A stretch of DNA of 64,000 bases from Paracoccaceae bacterium (lineage in GTDB: Bacteria > Pseudomonadota > Alphaproteobacteria > Rhodobacterales > Rhodobacteraceae): the NCBI GenBank assembly GCA_030697175.1, contig JAUYQR010000011.1, positions 744,001-808,000 on the forward strand, in the 5' to 3' direction. Both the position numbers and the translations under genes were made by a program. Below the pieces are notes generated by a model that worked only from the letters and a program-made list of their open reading frames with translations, was not told the origin of the DNA and ran no database searches. Shown one piece after another: positions 10,617 to 20,529 of this stretch; position 1 is the stretch's first letter; every line of letters begins with the position of its first letter.

Positions 10617-11645
10617 TCAATCGAACGTGCCTGTCACCCTGCCAAACAGCATGAAGGCCCGCGCGGTGCGGGTATCCGCCATGTCGGCAAGCTCGGCGTC
10701 CGTGGCATTCTTTTCAAAGGTGGCAAAGGTCTTGTCAAAGGTGCGGAGGAAATGGTGAGCCGCATCACGGAACACCGGGTCTTCGCGCATCCGCCCGGCG
10801 GTCAGTGCGAGAGAGGACCGGTCACGGATCCCGCCCAGCGCGGCGATCGTGCGCCCGCGTTCGCCACCGGCAAAGCGACGCCAGAGTTCGGGACGTGACA
10901 GTTCCGGTTTCAGATCGTCCATGTAAATTCCCTCCTGGCTGAGAAGGGTCAATACATCTTGTGCGGCGCGGATCAGTTTAGCCACCGCGCGATCCTCGAG
11001 CGCAAGCCGCAACGAACGAAAGCCCTCCTTGTCATCGGGGGTTTCCGGAAACTGCAAAGCCCGGATGAAATCCGCCACCGACAACGGCGCCCGCAGGTCT
11101 TCTGCGGGGGTGCCGAGGGCGAGGGCTGGCTGTTCGGCTTCGGGATCAGGCTGTGGGGTGGCGAGCGCCGCCTTGCGATCTGCGGACGGGACCGAAAGCG
11201 CATTGTCGCGCCGGGTGGTGAAGGTGGCGAGCACGGTTTCCGCCTGCTTGGTCGCGGCGGCGATTTCGTCGATCTTGCGTTCCACCGACGGCTTCATGCC
11301 CGAGGATTGGCCCTGTGAGGCAACGTAGGTTGACCGCATCGCATCGACCGCCTGTTGCAGACGGGCGGCCTCGGCGCGCAGTTCGCGGACTGATCGGAGG
11401 GTGATCACCACCACCCAGATCAGAGCCATCGGCAAGAACACCATGACCAGCGTCAGCACCAGGCCCAGGGTGCGCGCCTCGTTGCCCGGAGGCGACAGCA
11501 GGACATAAGCGAGGATCGACAGCACCCAGGCGAAGCAAAGCACAGTCGCGGCAATTTCCATTGCGCGACCAGTGGTTACCTGGATCGAGCTGAAACCGGG
11601 CGCACCTGGCCCGACATCTTTGCGGGGATCCTTGGGGAGAGGCAT
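10617..11645 (-). CDS. membrane protein of unknown function with two N-terminal transmembrane helices
   Basis: 342 residues. Two hydrophobic helices (about 29-50 and 60-84) are followed by a coiled-coil-like segment (VRELRAEAARLQQAVDAM near 90) and a long soluble domain. I recognise no enzymatic motif. The gene begins 14 bases after the greA stop codon on the same strand, so the two are probably co-transcribed. The topology suggests an inner-membrane protein with a cytoplasmic helical domain; function unknown. Confidence 0.7.
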   Translation of the reverse strand: MPLPKDPRKDVGPGAPGFSSIQVTTGRAMEIAATVLCFAWVLSILAYVLLSPPGNEARTLGLVLTLVMVFLPMALIWVVVITLRSVRELRAEAARLQQAVDAMRSTYVASQGQSSGMKPSVERKIDEIAAATKQAETVLATFTTRRDNALSVPSADRKAALATPQPDPEAEQPALALGTPAEDLRAPLSVADFIRALQFPETPDDKEGFRSLRLALEDRAVAKLIRAAQDVLTLLSQEGIYMDDLKPELSRPELWRRFAGGERGRTIAALGGIRDRSSLALTAGRMREDPVFRDAAHHFLRTFDKTFATFEKNATDAELADMADTRTARAFMLFGRVTGTFD

Positions 11646-11659
11646 CGGGCGACCCGGGA

Positions 11660-12130
11660 TCAGATGAAACGGACGGACAGGATTTCGTAGGACCGGTTGC
11701 CGCCGGGGGTTTTCACGTCGACGCTGTCGCCTTCTTCCTTGCCGATAAGGGCGCGGGCGAGGGGTGAGCGGATGTTCAGAAGGCCATTCTCGATATCGGC
11801 CTCGGTCTCGCCGACGATCTGGTAGGTCTTTTCCTCACCGCTGTCTTCGTCAGCCAGCGTCACCGTGGCGCCAAACTTGATGGAGCCGGAAAGGCGTGTG
11901 GGATCAATCACTTCGGCAAGGGACAGCAGCCCCTCCACTTCCTTGATGCGGCCTTCGATGAAGCTCTGCTTTTCGCGGGCCGCGTGATATTCGGCATTTT
12001 CCGACAGGTCGCCGTGTTCGCGTGCTTCGGCGATGTCGCGGATGATCGCGGGGCGATCCACGCTTTTCAGGCGTCTCAGCTCGTCGTCCAGCGCGTCAAA
12101 TCCGCGCCGGGTCATCGGAATCTTGTCCAT
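11660..12130 (-). CDS. greA: transcription elongation factor GreA
   Basis: 156 residues, standard length. GreA binds the RNA polymerase secondary channel and stimulates cleavage of backtracked transcripts. The N-terminal coiled coil carries the acidic tip segment [14 protein letters not shown] near 42-55. The C-terminal FKBP-like domain ends with [17 protein letters not shown] and a final [10 protein letters not shown] start it at ATG 12130 ([11 protein letters not shown]); a TTG five codons upstream is less likely. Confidence 0.96.
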   Translation of the reverse strand: MDKIPMTRRGFDALDDELRRLKSVDRPAIIRDIAEAREHGDLSENAEYHAAREKQSFIEGRIKEVEGLLSLAEVIDPTRLSGSIKFGATVTLADEDSGEEKTYQIVGETEADIENGLLNIRSPLARALIGKEEGDSVDVKTPGGNRSYEILSVRFI

Positions 12131-12272
12131 CAGGCTTCCAGTCAAAAGAAGAAGTCACGGACCGGGGGCGGTCCATGACTTCAGGGCTCGTTACACCAAT
12201 ACCTGATCCGAACGTGCCCTGAAATGCAAGGGGCATGCCGCCGAGGGGCGGTCTGCCGCGCGTCTGCTTTTG

Positions 12273-12303
12273 GTATGGCAGGCGTATGGCAGAGTGTATG
12301 GCA
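12273..12303. repeat. three GTATGGCA direct repeats between greA and the ETF-QO gene
   Basis: GTATGGCA occurs at 12273-12280, 12284-12291 and 12296-12303, spaced 11 and 12 bases apart, about one helical turn. They sit in the divergent intergenic region, about 125 bases before the ETF-QO start. A regulator binding on one face of the DNA would fit. Confidence 0.45.
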
Positions 12304-12426
12304 TGATGCGGCGGAAGCGGGGCCGCGATGTTGCGTCAAGGTTGACCTCGGGCCTGCGTTCGGGCAAGGGAAGTGCCGCAAAATACCACGGTTTCAGCGC
12401 CCGAAGCGGGCAGGAAAGAGCCAGCG

Positions 12427-14073
12427 ATGACTGCGATGCAGCGCGAGAAGATGGAGTATGACGTCGTGATCGTGGGTGCCGGGCCTGCGGGCCTGTCGGC
12501 AGCGATCCGGTTGAAACAGCTTGATCCGGAGCGCACGGTCGTGGTGCTGGAAAAAGGCTCCGAGGTTGGCGCGCATATCCTGTCGGGCGCGGTGCTGGAC
12601 CCTTCGGGGCTGGACGCGCTGTTGCCCGACTGGCGCAGCATGGGCGCGCCGGTCAGCGTGCCGGTGACCGAGGACAATTTCTACATGCTGGGCGAGGCCG
12701 GTCAGATCCGGATTCCGAACTGGCCGATGCCGCCCCTGATGACGAACCACGGCAATTACATCGTGTCGATGGCGAATGTCTGCCGCTGGCTGGCGGGCGT
12801 GGCCGAGGGGCTGGGGGTGGAGATCTTCCCCGGCATGTCGTGCAGCGAGCTGGTGTTTGACGGCGACCGGGTGGCGGGCGTGGTGGCGGGCGAGTTCGGG
12901 CGAGACCCGGAAACCGGCGCGCCGGGGCCGAACTACGAGCCGGGGATGGAGTTGTGGGGCAAGTATGTCTTCCTTGGTGAAGGCGTGCGCGGCAGCCTGT
13001 CAAAGCAGGTGATCGCGAAATACGATCTGCAAAACGGCAAGGAGCCGCAGAAATACGGCCTTGGCATGAAGGAAATCTGGGAGATCGACCCGGCCAAGCA
13101 CAAGCTGGGCAAGGTCACGCACACGATGGGCTGGCCCTTGGGCAAGAATGCGGGCGGCGGATCGTTCATCTATCACATCGAGAACAATCAGGTTTACGTC
13201 GGTTTCGTGGTGCATCTGAACTACGAAAACCCGCATCTTTACCCTTACATGGAGTTCCAGCGTTTCAAGCATCACCCGATGGTGGCCGAGCTGTTGAAGG
13301 GCGGAAAGCGGGTGGCATACGGCGCCCGTGCGATCAGCGAAGGCGGCTATCAGTCGATTCCGAAGATGGTGGCGCCGGGCGCGGCGCTGCTGGGCTGTTC
13401 GGCGGGCTTGGTGAACGTGCCGCGGATCAAGGGCAACCACAACGCCATGCTGTCGGGCAAGGCAGCGGCCGAGGCCGCGCACAAGGCGCTGGCGGCGGGC
13501 CGCGCTGGCGACGAATTGTCCGATTACGAGGCCGAGGTGCGGGGTGGCGCGATTGGCCGCGACCTGAAGAAAGTGCGCAACGTCAAACCCTTGTGGTCAC
13601 GCTATGGCCTGGTGGCGAGCTTGATGGGCGGCGGTGCCGACATGTGGGCAAACACCATCGGCCTGACGCTGTTCGGCACCCTGAAACACGGCAAATCCGA
13701 CGCCGCCGCGACCGGGCTGGCCACGGATTTCAAAGTGATCGACTACCCCCGCCCGGATGGCGTGCTGTCGTTCGACCGGCTGACCAACGTGGCCTACAGC
13801 TTCACCAACCACGACGAGAACCAGCCGGCGCACCTGAAGCTGAAGGATGCATCGGTTCCGATTGCGGTGAACCTGCCGAAATACGCCGAACCCGCACAAC
13901 GCTATTGCCCGGCAGGCGTCTACGAGGTGCTGGGAAGCGGCGCGGACGCGACCTTCCGGATCAACTTTCAGAACTGCGTGCATTGCAAGACCTGCGACAT
14001 CAAGGACCCGAGCCAGAATATCGTCTGGACCACGCCGATTGGCGGTGGCGGGCCGAATTATCCGAACATGTGA
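12427..14073 (+). CDS. electron transfer flavoprotein-ubiquinone oxidoreductase
   Basis: 548 residues, matching the family. The enzyme takes electrons from reduced ETF, produced by acyl-CoA and amino-acid dehydrogenases, and passes them to ubiquinone. The N-terminal FAD-binding GAGPAGLSAA segment is near 17-26. The C-terminal [4Fe-4S] ferredoxin-like domain has CPAG, then CVHCKTCDIKDPSQNI near 518-533, giving the four cysteines. The protein ends GGGGPNYPNM as in relatives. I chose ATG 12427 because AGGAAAGAG precedes it. It is a membrane-associated monomer in known cases. The ETF subunits themselves are not in the window. Confidence 0.96.
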   Translation: MTAMQREKMEYDVVIVGAGPAGLSAAIRLKQLDPERTVVVLEKGSEVGAHILSGAVLDPSGLDALLPDWRSMGAPVSVPVTEDNFYMLGEAGQIRIPNWPMPPLMTNHGNYIVSMANVCRWLAGVAEGLGVEIFPGMSCSELVFDGDRVAGVVAGEFGRDPETGAPGPNYEPGMELWGKYVFLGEGVRGSLSKQVIAKYDLQNGKEPQKYGLGMKEIWEIDPAKHKLGKVTHTMGWPLGKNAGGGSFIYHIENNQVYVGFVVHLNYENPHLYPYMEFQRFKHHPMVAELLKGGKRVAYGARAISEGGYQSIPKMVAPGAALLGCSAGLVNVPRIKGNHNAMLSGKAAAEAAHKALAAGRAGDELSDYEAEVRGGAIGRDLKKVRNVKPLWSRYGLVASLMGGGADMWANTIGLTLFGTLKHGKSDAAATGLATDFKVIDYPRPDGVLSFDRLTNVAYSFTNHDENQPAHLKLKDASVPIAVNLPKYAEPAQRYCPAGVYEVLGSGADATFRINFQNCVHCKTCDIKDPSQNIVWTTPIGGGGPNYPNM

Positions 14074-14192
14074 GCCGATCACGCAAAAGTTCGGTCCCGG
14101 GGCGGGTGGTGGCACCGTGGCGGCGGCGGCATGCATTGCCTAGCGGTGCGCGCGCGGCTAGCTTCGCGCAAAATCCTGACGGGAGAGGCCGG

Positions 14193-15923
14193 ATGCCCAC
14201 GACTGTCCTTCGCAAGCTGTCGGCCTTTGCGCTTGGCACGGCGATCTGTTCGACGCTGATCGCCGGTCCGGGCTTTGGGCAGGATGTCGGCGACTCGGGT
14301 GCCTATCTGGCCGCGCGGGTGGCCGAAACCGAGAATGATTTTCGTTCGGCTGCCGTGTGGTACGGCAAGGCGATCCTGGCCGATCCGGGAAATCTCCGGC
14401 TGCTGGAAGGCGCGCTTCTGGCGCAGATCGGGGTTGGCGATCTGGATCTGGCAAAGGATGTGGCCGCCCGCCTGAAAGAGTTGGGCGGCACCAGCCAGTT
14501 GGCCGAATTCGTGCTGCTGGCCGACGCAGCGGCGCGCGAGGATTACCCGGCCTTGCTGGCCGAGGCCGATGGTGGCCGCGATCTTGGCTTGCTGGTCGAG
14601 GATCTGGTGACCGCCTGGGCACTGGTGGGCAGCGGGCGCATGACGGACGCCCTGGCCCGGTTTGACGCGATGACCAAGACCAAGGGGCTGGAGGCGTTCG
14701 GGTATTATCACAAGGCGCTGGCGCTTGCCTCGGTTGGAGATTTCGAGGGTGCCGACAAGATCCTGTCGGGCGAGGCGGCCGGCCCGATCTACGTGATGCG
14801 GCGCGGTGTGCTTGCCCATGCGCAGATCCTGAGCCAACTGGAACGCAACGCGGATGCTCTGGATCTGCTGGACCGGTCGTTCGGCGCCGAGCCTGACCCG
14901 ATGCTGGACAGCTTGCGCGCGCGACTGACGGCGGGCGAGCCGGTTCCGTTCGACACGGTGGCCTCTGCTCGGGACGGTTTGGCCGAGGTGTTCTTTTCGG
15001 TTGCCACAGCGCTGAACGGCGATGCCGATCCGGTGCTGACCTTGCTGCACACCCGGATTGCAACCTACCTGCGCCCCGACCACACCGATGCGCGGCTGTT
15101 GTCGGCGCAACTGCTTGAAGCCCTGGACCAGCCGGATCTGGCGGTGTCGACCTACGCGCTGTTCAAGCCGGACGACCCGGCCTTTGTAACCGCCGAGATC
15201 GGCCGTGCCGGCGCGTTGCAGGCGCAAGGCAACACGGATGCCGCCCTCGAGGCCTTGCGCACCCTGGCCAAAAGCCACGGCGACCTGATCATCGTGCAAT
15301 CCTCGCTGGGGGATCTGCTGCGGGTGGAAAAGCGGTTCGACGAGGCCGAAGCCGCCTATACAGCCGCGTTGAACCTGGTGACCGAGGCGCAGCCGGAACA
15401 GTGGATCCTGTATTTCTACCGCGGCATCTGCCACGAGCAGAGCCTGGACTGGGCCTCGGCGGAGGCTGATTTCCGCGCGGCGCTGGCGCTGAACCCGAAC
15501 CAGCCGCAGGTGCTGAACTACCTTGGTTACGGGTTGGTGGACCGTGGCGAAAAGCTGGACGAGGCCTTGGGGATGATCGAGCGTGCGGTCGCGGCCGACC
15601 CCGAGAAGGGCTACATCATCGACAGTCTGGCCTGGGCACTGTTCCGGCTGGGCCGGTATGACGAAGCGCTTGCACCGATGGAAAAGGCGTCGGTGCTGGA
15701 GCCGGTGGACCCGGTGGTCACGGACCATCTGGGCGACGTCTACTGGAAGGTCGGGCGGACGCTGGAAGCCCGGTTCCAGTGGCACCGGGCCTTGTCGTTC
15801 GACCCGACGGAAAAGGATGCCGAACGGATCAGGCGCAAGTTGGAGGTCGGGCTGGACGCCGTGATGGCCGACGAAGGCGCCAAGGGACCGAAACCGGTGG
15901 AAGCCGTCGAGAATGGCAACTGA
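14193..15923 (+). CDS. secreted or periplasmic tetratricopeptide-repeat protein
   Basis: 576 residues. The N-terminus ([19 protein letters not shown] and on to GFGQ) looks like a signal peptide. The rest is helical repeats; the clearest TPR units are in the C-terminal half, around [22 protein letters not shown] and [26 protein letters not shown] lies before the ATG. The last 11 bases overlap ispE, so translation of the two is probably coupled. TPR arrays mediate protein-protein contacts; the partner is unknown. Family members in related bacteria are annotated only as TPR proteins. Confidence 0.85.
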   Translation: MPTTVLRKLSAFALGTAICSTLIAGPGFGQDVGDSGAYLAARVAETENDFRSAAVWYGKAILADPGNLRLLEGALLAQIGVGDLDLAKDVAARLKELGGTSQLAEFVLLADAAAREDYPALLAEADGGRDLGLLVEDLVTAWALVGSGRMTDALARFDAMTKTKGLEAFGYYHKALALASVGDFEGADKILSGEAAGPIYVMRRGVLAHAQILSQLERNADALDLLDRSFGAEPDPMLDSLRARLTAGEPVPFDTVASARDGLAEVFFSVATALNGDADPVLTLLHTRIATYLRPDHTDARLLSAQLLEALDQPDLAVSTYALFKPDDPAFVTAEIGRAGALQAQGNTDAALEALRTLAKSHGDLIIVQSSLGDLLRVEKRFDEAEAAYTAALNLVTEAQPEQWILYFYRGICHEQSLDWASAEADFRAALALNPNQPQVLNYLGYGLVDRGEKLDEALGMIERAVAADPEKGYIIDSLAWALFRLGRYDEALAPMEKASVLEPVDPVVTDHLGDVYWKVGRTLEARFQWHRALSFDPTEKDAERIRRKLEVGLDAVMADEGAKGPKPVEAVENGN

Positions 15924-16755
15924 GCCGGTCGTCGAATTTGCACCCGCCAAGATCAACCTGACGCTGCATGTGACCGGACGGCGCGCGGATGGCTACCATC
16001 TGCTGGACAGTCTGGTGGTCTTTGCCGGGGTGGGCGACCGGGTTACCCTGCGCCGGTCGGAGACACTGGAGCTTTCCATCGTCGGCACCCAAGCGGCGGC
16101 ACTTGCGGCACGCGACGACAATCTGGTGGTGCAGGCGGCGCGTCTGATGGGCGGCGGGGTGGCGATCACACTGGACAAGGTGCTGCCCGTGTCCTCCGGG
16201 ATCGGCGGGGGATCGGCGGATGCCGCGGCCACCTTGCGCGCCATCGCGCGGCTGACCGGTCAGGCGTTGCCCGACGCGGACGGGGTGTTGCAACTTGGCG
16301 CCGATGTGCCGGCGTGCCTTGCCGGGCGGCCGGTGCGGATGACGGGGGTGGGCGACCGGTTGCACCCGCTGCCGGCCTTGCCGGACGCCTGGCTGGTGCT
16401 GGTCAACCCGGGCGTCAGCGTTTCGACGCCGGAGGTGTTCCGGGCGCTGGAGGCGCGGGCGAACCCTGCCATGCCGGACCCTCTGCCTGACTTTCCCACC
16501 TTTGCGGCGCTGGTCGGGTTTCTGCGCTCGCAGCGCAACGATCTTGGACGCCCCGCGCTGCAGTTGGCCCCGATGATCGGCGAGGTGCTGGCCGGTCTTG
16601 CGGCAATGCCCGGCTGCGAGTTGGCGCGGATGTCGGGATCGGGCGCGACGTGCTTTGGCCTTTTCGCCACCGCGTCGGCGGCCGCCGAAGCCGCGCGACG
16701 CTTGCGCCAGGCGCGGCCCGGCTGGTGGATCGCCGAGGCGCCGGTTCAGAAGTAG
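15913..16755 (+). CDS. ispE: 4-diphosphocytidyl-2-C-methyl-D-erythritol kinase
   Basis: 280 residues. IspE phosphorylates CDP-methylerythritol in the non-mevalonate isoprenoid pathway. GHMP-kinase signatures are present: [22 protein letters not shown] at the N-terminus (key residues K13, N15, H27), the ATP-binding [16 protein letters not shown] near 96-111, and the C-terminal [12 protein letters not shown]. The start overlaps the end of the TPR gene, and the last 10 bases overlap the convergent fliP. Confidence 0.95.
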   Translation: MATEPVVEFAPAKINLTLHVTGRRADGYHLLDSLVVFAGVGDRVTLRRSETLELSIVGTQAAALAARDDNLVVQAARLMGGGVAITLDKVLPVSSGIGGGSADAAATLRAIARLTGQALPDADGVLQLGADVPACLAGRPVRMTGVGDRLHPLPALPDAWLVLVNPGVSVSTPEVFRALEARANPAMPDPLPDFPTFAALVGFLRSQRNDLGRPALQLAPMIGEVLAGLAAMPGCELARMSGSGATCFGLFATASAAAEAARRLRQARPGWWIAEAPVQK

Positions 16756-17459
16756 CTTTGCACCAGCGCCCCTGAAATCAGCGTCCAGCCATCGGCGACG
16801 ACGAAGAAGATCAGCTTGAACGGCAGCGACACCACGGCAGGCGGCACCATCATCATGCCCATCGACATGAGGACTGCTGCGACAACCAGATCTATGATCA
16901 GGAACGGCAGGAAGATCAGAAAACCGATTTCGAACGCGCGCTGGATTTCCGACAGCAGGAACGACGGAATGAGCAGCGAAAGCGGGGTTTCGGCACCGGG
17001 TGCAGGCGGCCGCAAGTCGCGCAGGGTCTGCAAGGTTTCCGGGTCGACGCGCTGGGCCATGAAGTCGCGGAACGGGGCGATGGCGGCCTGAAGCCCCGGC
17101 GCCAGTTCGATGCGACCATTGGTCAGGGGCTCGATCCCGTCGACCCAGGCCTTGGTAAAGACCGGGTCCATCACATACCACGTCAGGAACATCGCCAGAC
17201 TGATGATCAGCATGTTCGGCGGCGCCTGTTGCAGCCCGATCGCCTGCCGCAGGATCGACAGCACCGTCACGATGAACGGAAAGCAGGTCACCATCACCGC
17301 AAGGCCCGGAACGATGCTGAGCACCGTGACCAGAAGCAAAAGCTGCACCGAACGCAGCGAAAGCGACCCCTCACCGCCCAGATCCAGCGAAAGCTGCTGC
17401 GCCAGTGCCGGGCTGGCGATCAGCCCAAACAGGATCGCAAGCGCGGCGCCCTGCTTCAC
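16746..17459 (-). CDS. fliP: flagellar type III export gate protein FliP
   Basis: 237 residues. FliP forms the core of the export gate with FliQ and FliR. A cleavable signal (residues 1-20, ending ALAQ) is followed by hydrophobic helices, the [25 protein letters not shown] segment (key residues F63, R72, P80) and a C-terminal [20 protein letters not shown]. It begins at GTG, overlapping the fliN stop (GTGA). The 3' end overlaps ispE by 10 bases, a tight convergent junction where flgI or hook genes stand in some related species. Confidence 0.96.
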   Translation of the reverse strand: MKQGAALAILFGLIASPALAQQLSLDLGGEGSLSLRSVQLLLLVTVLSIVPGLAVMVTCFPFIVTVLSILRQAIGLQQAPPNMLIISLAMFLTWYVMDPVFTKAWVDGIEPLTNGRIELAPGLQAAIAPFRDFMAQRVDPETLQTLRDLRPPAPGAETPLSLLIPSFLLSEIQRAFEIGFLIFLPFLIIDLVVAAVLMSMGMMMVPPAVVSLPFKLIFFVVADGWTLISGALVQSYF

Positions 17460-17725
17460 AGCCCGCCCCGCAGGTTGGCAACCTCGGTCAGCCGCACCGC
17501 AAGCTGCCCGGCCATCTCGCCCTCCAGTTCCGTCAATTCGCCGCGCGCGATCAGACGGTCACCGACGTAAAGCTCCACCGGGTCATCCACCCGGCGGTCA
17601 AGCTGCAGCACGGCATCCTTGCCGAGCCGCAGCAGATCCCTGACCAGCGGGCGCGCCCGCCCGACCGAGATCGTCACCTCGATCGGCACCTGGCCGAACG
17701 GGTTGGCGTCTGAAAGTTCATCCAT
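17456..17725 (-). CDS. fliN: flagellar motor switch protein FliN
   Basis: 89 residues, a short FliN that is little more than the SpoA (FliN/FliM C-terminal) domain. It shows VPIEVTISVGRARPLVRDLL and then LDRRVDDPVELYVGDRLIARGEL, both family hallmarks. FliN lies at the bottom of the C-ring and docks FliH. It overlaps fliH upstream by 8 bases and fliP downstream by 4. Neither fliM nor fliG is in the window, so the rest of the C-ring must be encoded elsewhere. Confidence 0.93.
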   Translation of the reverse strand: MDELSDANPFGQVPIEVTISVGRARPLVRDLLRLGKDAVLQLDRRVDDPVELYVGDRLIARGELTELEGEMAGQLAVRLTEVANLRGGL

Positions 17726-18317
17726 GCTTCGTCTCCTTGTGTGTCAGGCTGAAAAACCCCTGAACGGCCTGCGCGATTTCTGCCGTGACCTGACCGAGAT
17801 CGACCTTTGCCTCGACGGCACCGCAGCGGATGTAGACCTGGCCTTCCCCTAGCGACGGCTCTTCTTCGATGACGAGGGGCAGGCCGGTTGCGCGCTCCAG
17901 AAGCGACTCGACAGCCGGGCGGGCGGCGGGGTTGATCACGAGGGTCAGGGGGGCATCGGCCAGTTCGTCGGCCATCGGCATCAGGGTTTCCAGCACGATG
18001 GGGGCCAGCGTGTCGCGCGCCATCTGTGGCAGAAGGCGGCTCGTCATCTCCACGATCAGGGGGCGGATCGCCTGCAACACATGGCCGCGCGCCTCGTGGT
18101 AGGTGAAGGCGAGACTTTGCAGATTGCGGGCCAGATCGGCGCGGATGCGCGTCTGGTCGTTGCCCTGCGCGGTGCTCGCATCGTCCCAGCCGGCGGTGTA
18201 GCCCTGTTCGAACGAGGCGATCTTTGCATCCTCCAGCGCGCTGGCCTGCACCAGCGGCTGTTCCACGCCATCTGCGGTGGTTTCGGTGTCGAAAACTTCC
18301 AGACTGACGAAGCCCAT
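17718..18317 (-). CDS. fliH: FliH-like flagellar assembly protein
   Basis: 199 residues. Position between fliF and fliN, a low-complexity N-terminus, a helical middle with GYTAGWDDA near 40, and a C-terminal domain like FliH/YscL (LTLVINPAARPAVESLL; GQVYIRCGAVEAKVDL) support FliH, the regulator of the FliI ATPase. The glycine-rich GxxxG run of E. coli FliH is not obvious, so the call rests on order and on the C-terminal domain. The ATG directly adjoins the fliF stop. Confidence 0.8.
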   Translation of the reverse strand: MGFVSLEVFDTETTADGVEQPLVQASALEDAKIASFEQGYTAGWDDASTAQGNDQTRIRADLARNLQSLAFTYHEARGHVLQAIRPLIVEMTSRLLPQMARDTLAPIVLETLMPMADELADAPLTLVINPAARPAVESLLERATGLPLVIEEEPSLGEGQVYIRCGAVEAKVDLGQVTAEIAQAVQGFFSLTHKETKHG

Positions 18318-19921
18318 CAGGCGCGTTCCTCCTCATGTTCCATCCAGCCGCGCAGAATCTCGATCGACTCGGTCTGGCGCTTTTCGATCAGGCGGCGGAG
18401 GCGGGCCGCGGGGTCGTTGTCCTGTTCGGCCTCGGGGTCGACCGCGTCGCCGTAAGCGGGGATCGTGCCCAGTGACGCGCTGGCGTAACCGGACTGCACC
18501 TCGCCGGTCAGCGCCCCGCCGTAATTGGCCGATGGCAGCGCCAGAGGCGCGTCGGGCGCGGACAACGCCCGCGTCGCGCTGGCCGAGGTCAGGATCGGCC
18601 GGACCACGAACAGGCCAAGCACCACGGCCACCAGAGCCAGCACTGCGGTCTGGATGATTGTCATAACGTCAAGCGTTCCGACCGGCGGAAACAGCCGTGT
18701 CGTCGCCTCGGTCCCCTCCACCCCGATTTCCTGGAATTCCAGTGATTTCAGCGTCAGGACATCGCCACGCGCCTCGTCCAGCCCGACCGCCGAGGCGACA
18801 AGCTCGCGCAGCGCCGCGAGTTCCTCTTCGGCGCGGGGGGTCCAGGTGCGGCTGCCATCGGCGGCGAGGCTGGCCTGACCGTCGACCATGACCGCAACCG
18901 TCAGTCGGCGGATCGCGCCGGGGTTCTTTATGACCTCGCGTGAGGTTTCCGACACCTCGTAATTCACCCGCTCGCGCGTTTCGGTGGATTGGCTTTGCCC
19001 GGCGGCGCCTTGGGCTGCATCGCCTTCGGGCAGGTTGGACGCGACCGTGACGTTGCCGCCCGGTTCGGTGCTGGAGCCGGTCTTTTCCTCGGTTTCCGAC
19101 GATATCGCGACACGGCCCTGCGGATCGAAGGTCCGCTCGGTGATCTGTTCGCGTTCGGATACCAGATCGACCGCAACCTCGACCACGGCTTTGCCGGGAC
19201 CGACCCGTGCGGCCAGCAGACGTTCGACATTGCCCTTGATCGCCGCAGCCCGCGCGGCTGCATCGGTCCCCTCGAACTCGGTTTCATCCTGCCCGCCGAT
19301 CAGCCCGCCGACCGTGTCGATGATCTGGACATCATCCGGTCGCATCCCGGAAACGGCACTTGCGACCAGATGGCGGATCGCCCGCGCCTGCGTTTCGGAA
19401 AGCTGGCCGGTGGTGGTGGTCAGCGTGACCGAACCGCTGGCCTGCACGTCAGGCTGAAACGCCCGGGTTGGCGCGCTGGCAAGGTGGACACGGGCCGCCC
19501 GCACCTCGGGCATCGCAAGGATCGTCCGCGCCAGCTCGCCCTCCTTGGCGCGCCAGTAGGCGGCGTCGAACATTTGCGACGTGGTCCCGAACCCGGACAG
19601 CGAATCGAGGAGTTCATATCCGCCACCGCCAGCCGCCGGCAGCCCCTCGGCCGCCAGCGCCATGCGCAGGCTGTCGCGTTGGCTGGCGTCGACATGGATG
19701 GCATCGCCGCGGATCTGGTAGGCGACCCCCTGCTGATCGAGCGCGGCGATGACATCGCCTGCCGCAGCAGGCTCCAGCCCCGCATAAAGCAGGACCATGT
19801 CGGGCTGGCTGGCAATCCGGCTGAGACCAAGCACAGCGGCAAACATCGCCACCGTCGCGCCAACCAGGAACACCCGGCGGCGCAAGTTAAGGGACATCCA
19901 GATCGCGATCAGGTTCTGCAA
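18317..19921 (-). CDS. fliF: flagellar MS-ring protein FliF
   Basis: 534 residues. FliF forms the MS ring in the inner membrane. Transmembrane helices lie at about 16-37 and 425-445. The YscJ/FliF domain includes LLYAGLEPAAAGDVIAALDQ near 44 and the ring-building motif region LARTILAMPEVRAARVHLA near 130. The C-terminal tail RRLIEKRQTESIEILRGWM matches the FliG-binding segment. The start is TTG at 19921, with GGAG eight bases upstream; an ATG eight codons later is the alternative. It is divergent from fliL across a CtrA-type site. Confidence 0.96.
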   Translation of the reverse strand: MQNLIAIWMSLNLRRRVFLVGATVAMFAAVLGLSRIASQPDMVLLYAGLEPAAAGDVIAALDQQGVAYQIRGDAIHVDASQRDSLRMALAAEGLPAAGGGGYELLDSLSGFGTTSQMFDAAYWRAKEGELARTILAMPEVRAARVHLASAPTRAFQPDVQASGSVTLTTTTGQLSETQARAIRHLVASAVSGMRPDDVQIIDTVGGLIGGQDETEFEGTDAAARAAAIKGNVERLLAARVGPGKAVVEVAVDLVSEREQITERTFDPQGRVAISSETEEKTGSSTEPGGNVTVASNLPEGDAAQGAAGQSQSTETRERVNYEVSETSREVIKNPGAIRRLTVAVMVDGQASLAADGSRTWTPRAEEELAALRELVASAVGLDEARGDVLTLKSLEFQEIGVEGTEATTRLFPPVGTLDVMTIIQTAVLALVAVVLGLFVVRPILTSASATRALSAPDAPLALPSANYGGALTGEVQSGYASASLGTIPAYGDAVDPEAEQDNDPAARLRRLIEKRQTESIEILRGWMEHEEERA

Positions 19922-19977
19922 GGCAACACTCCGCTGCGAGGGCTTCTGCCGTCGGGTTCAGGAATGGGCCATGCGCC

Positions 19978-19992
19978 TTAACAATCGGTTAG
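19978..19992. promoter_or_regulatory. CtrA-type box between divergent fliF and fliL
   Basis: TTAA-CAATCGG-TTAG matches the CtrA consensus TTAA-N7-TTAA with one change. It lies 57 bases from the fliF start and 47 bases from the fliL start. CtrA controls flagellar genes in Caulobacter and in several Rhodobacterales, so it could drive both operons. Confidence 0.55.
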
Positions 19993-20038
19993 TGACCTTC
20001 GGCCTATCTTCCGGACAAGCGAAGAATGGAGACCTGGC

Positions 20039-20518
20039 ATGGCCACGGCCGATGCAACCCTGAACGACCTTCCGAAACCACGCAGGAAACGGGGCCTGCT
20101 GATCGGCGTCCTGTCGGCCGTCGTGCTGGGCGCGGGGGGGTTCTATGCCACGTGGTCGGGCATGATTCTCGGGGGCGCCGAACAGCATGCCGAGGTGTCC
20201 GGACCCGAACCGCTGATTGGCATCGCCTTCGTGCCGCTGGAAACGATGGTCGTGTCGCTTGGCCCGGACGCGGCCAGCAGTCACCTGCGCTTTTCGGCGC
20301 AGGTCGAGGTCGTGGACAGTGCTGTTGCCGATGTCACGCTGCTGTCGCCCCGGATTCTTGACGTGCTGAACAGCTACCTGCGCGCGATCGACCCTGCTGC
20401 GATCGAAGACCCAAGCGCGATGGCGAAACTGCGCGCCCAGATGCTGCGACGCATCCAGATCGTGACGGGGGAAGGCCGGGTGCGCGACCTTCTGATCACC
20501 GAATTCGTGTTGAACTGA
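20039..20518 (+). CDS. fliL: flagellar basal-body-associated protein FliL (copy 1)
   Basis: 159 residues with one transmembrane helix at about 20-40 after a basic cytoplasmic tail (KPRRKRG). The periplasmic domain ends in VRDLLITEFVLN, the usual FliL C-terminus. FliL rings surround the stator and aid torque or stator stability. It heads an operon with an orphan gene, a MotE-like gene and motA, which fits a stator role. A second FliL-like gene lies at 29712-30221. Confidence 0.9.
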   Translation: MATADATLNDLPKPRRKRGLLIGVLSAVVLGAGGFYATWSGMILGGAEQHAEVSGPEPLIGIAFVPLETMVVSLGPDAASSHLRFSAQVEVVDSAVADVTLLSPRILDVLNSYLRAIDPAAIEDPSAMAKLRAQMLRRIQIVTGEGRVRDLLITEFVLN

Positions 20519-20529
20519 GGAGAGCCGCG

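Noticed and set aside
14079-15956. 625-codon minus-strand ORF opposite the TPR gene
   Set aside because: Antisense shadow; composition (Gln, Arg, His rich) is typical of such frames.
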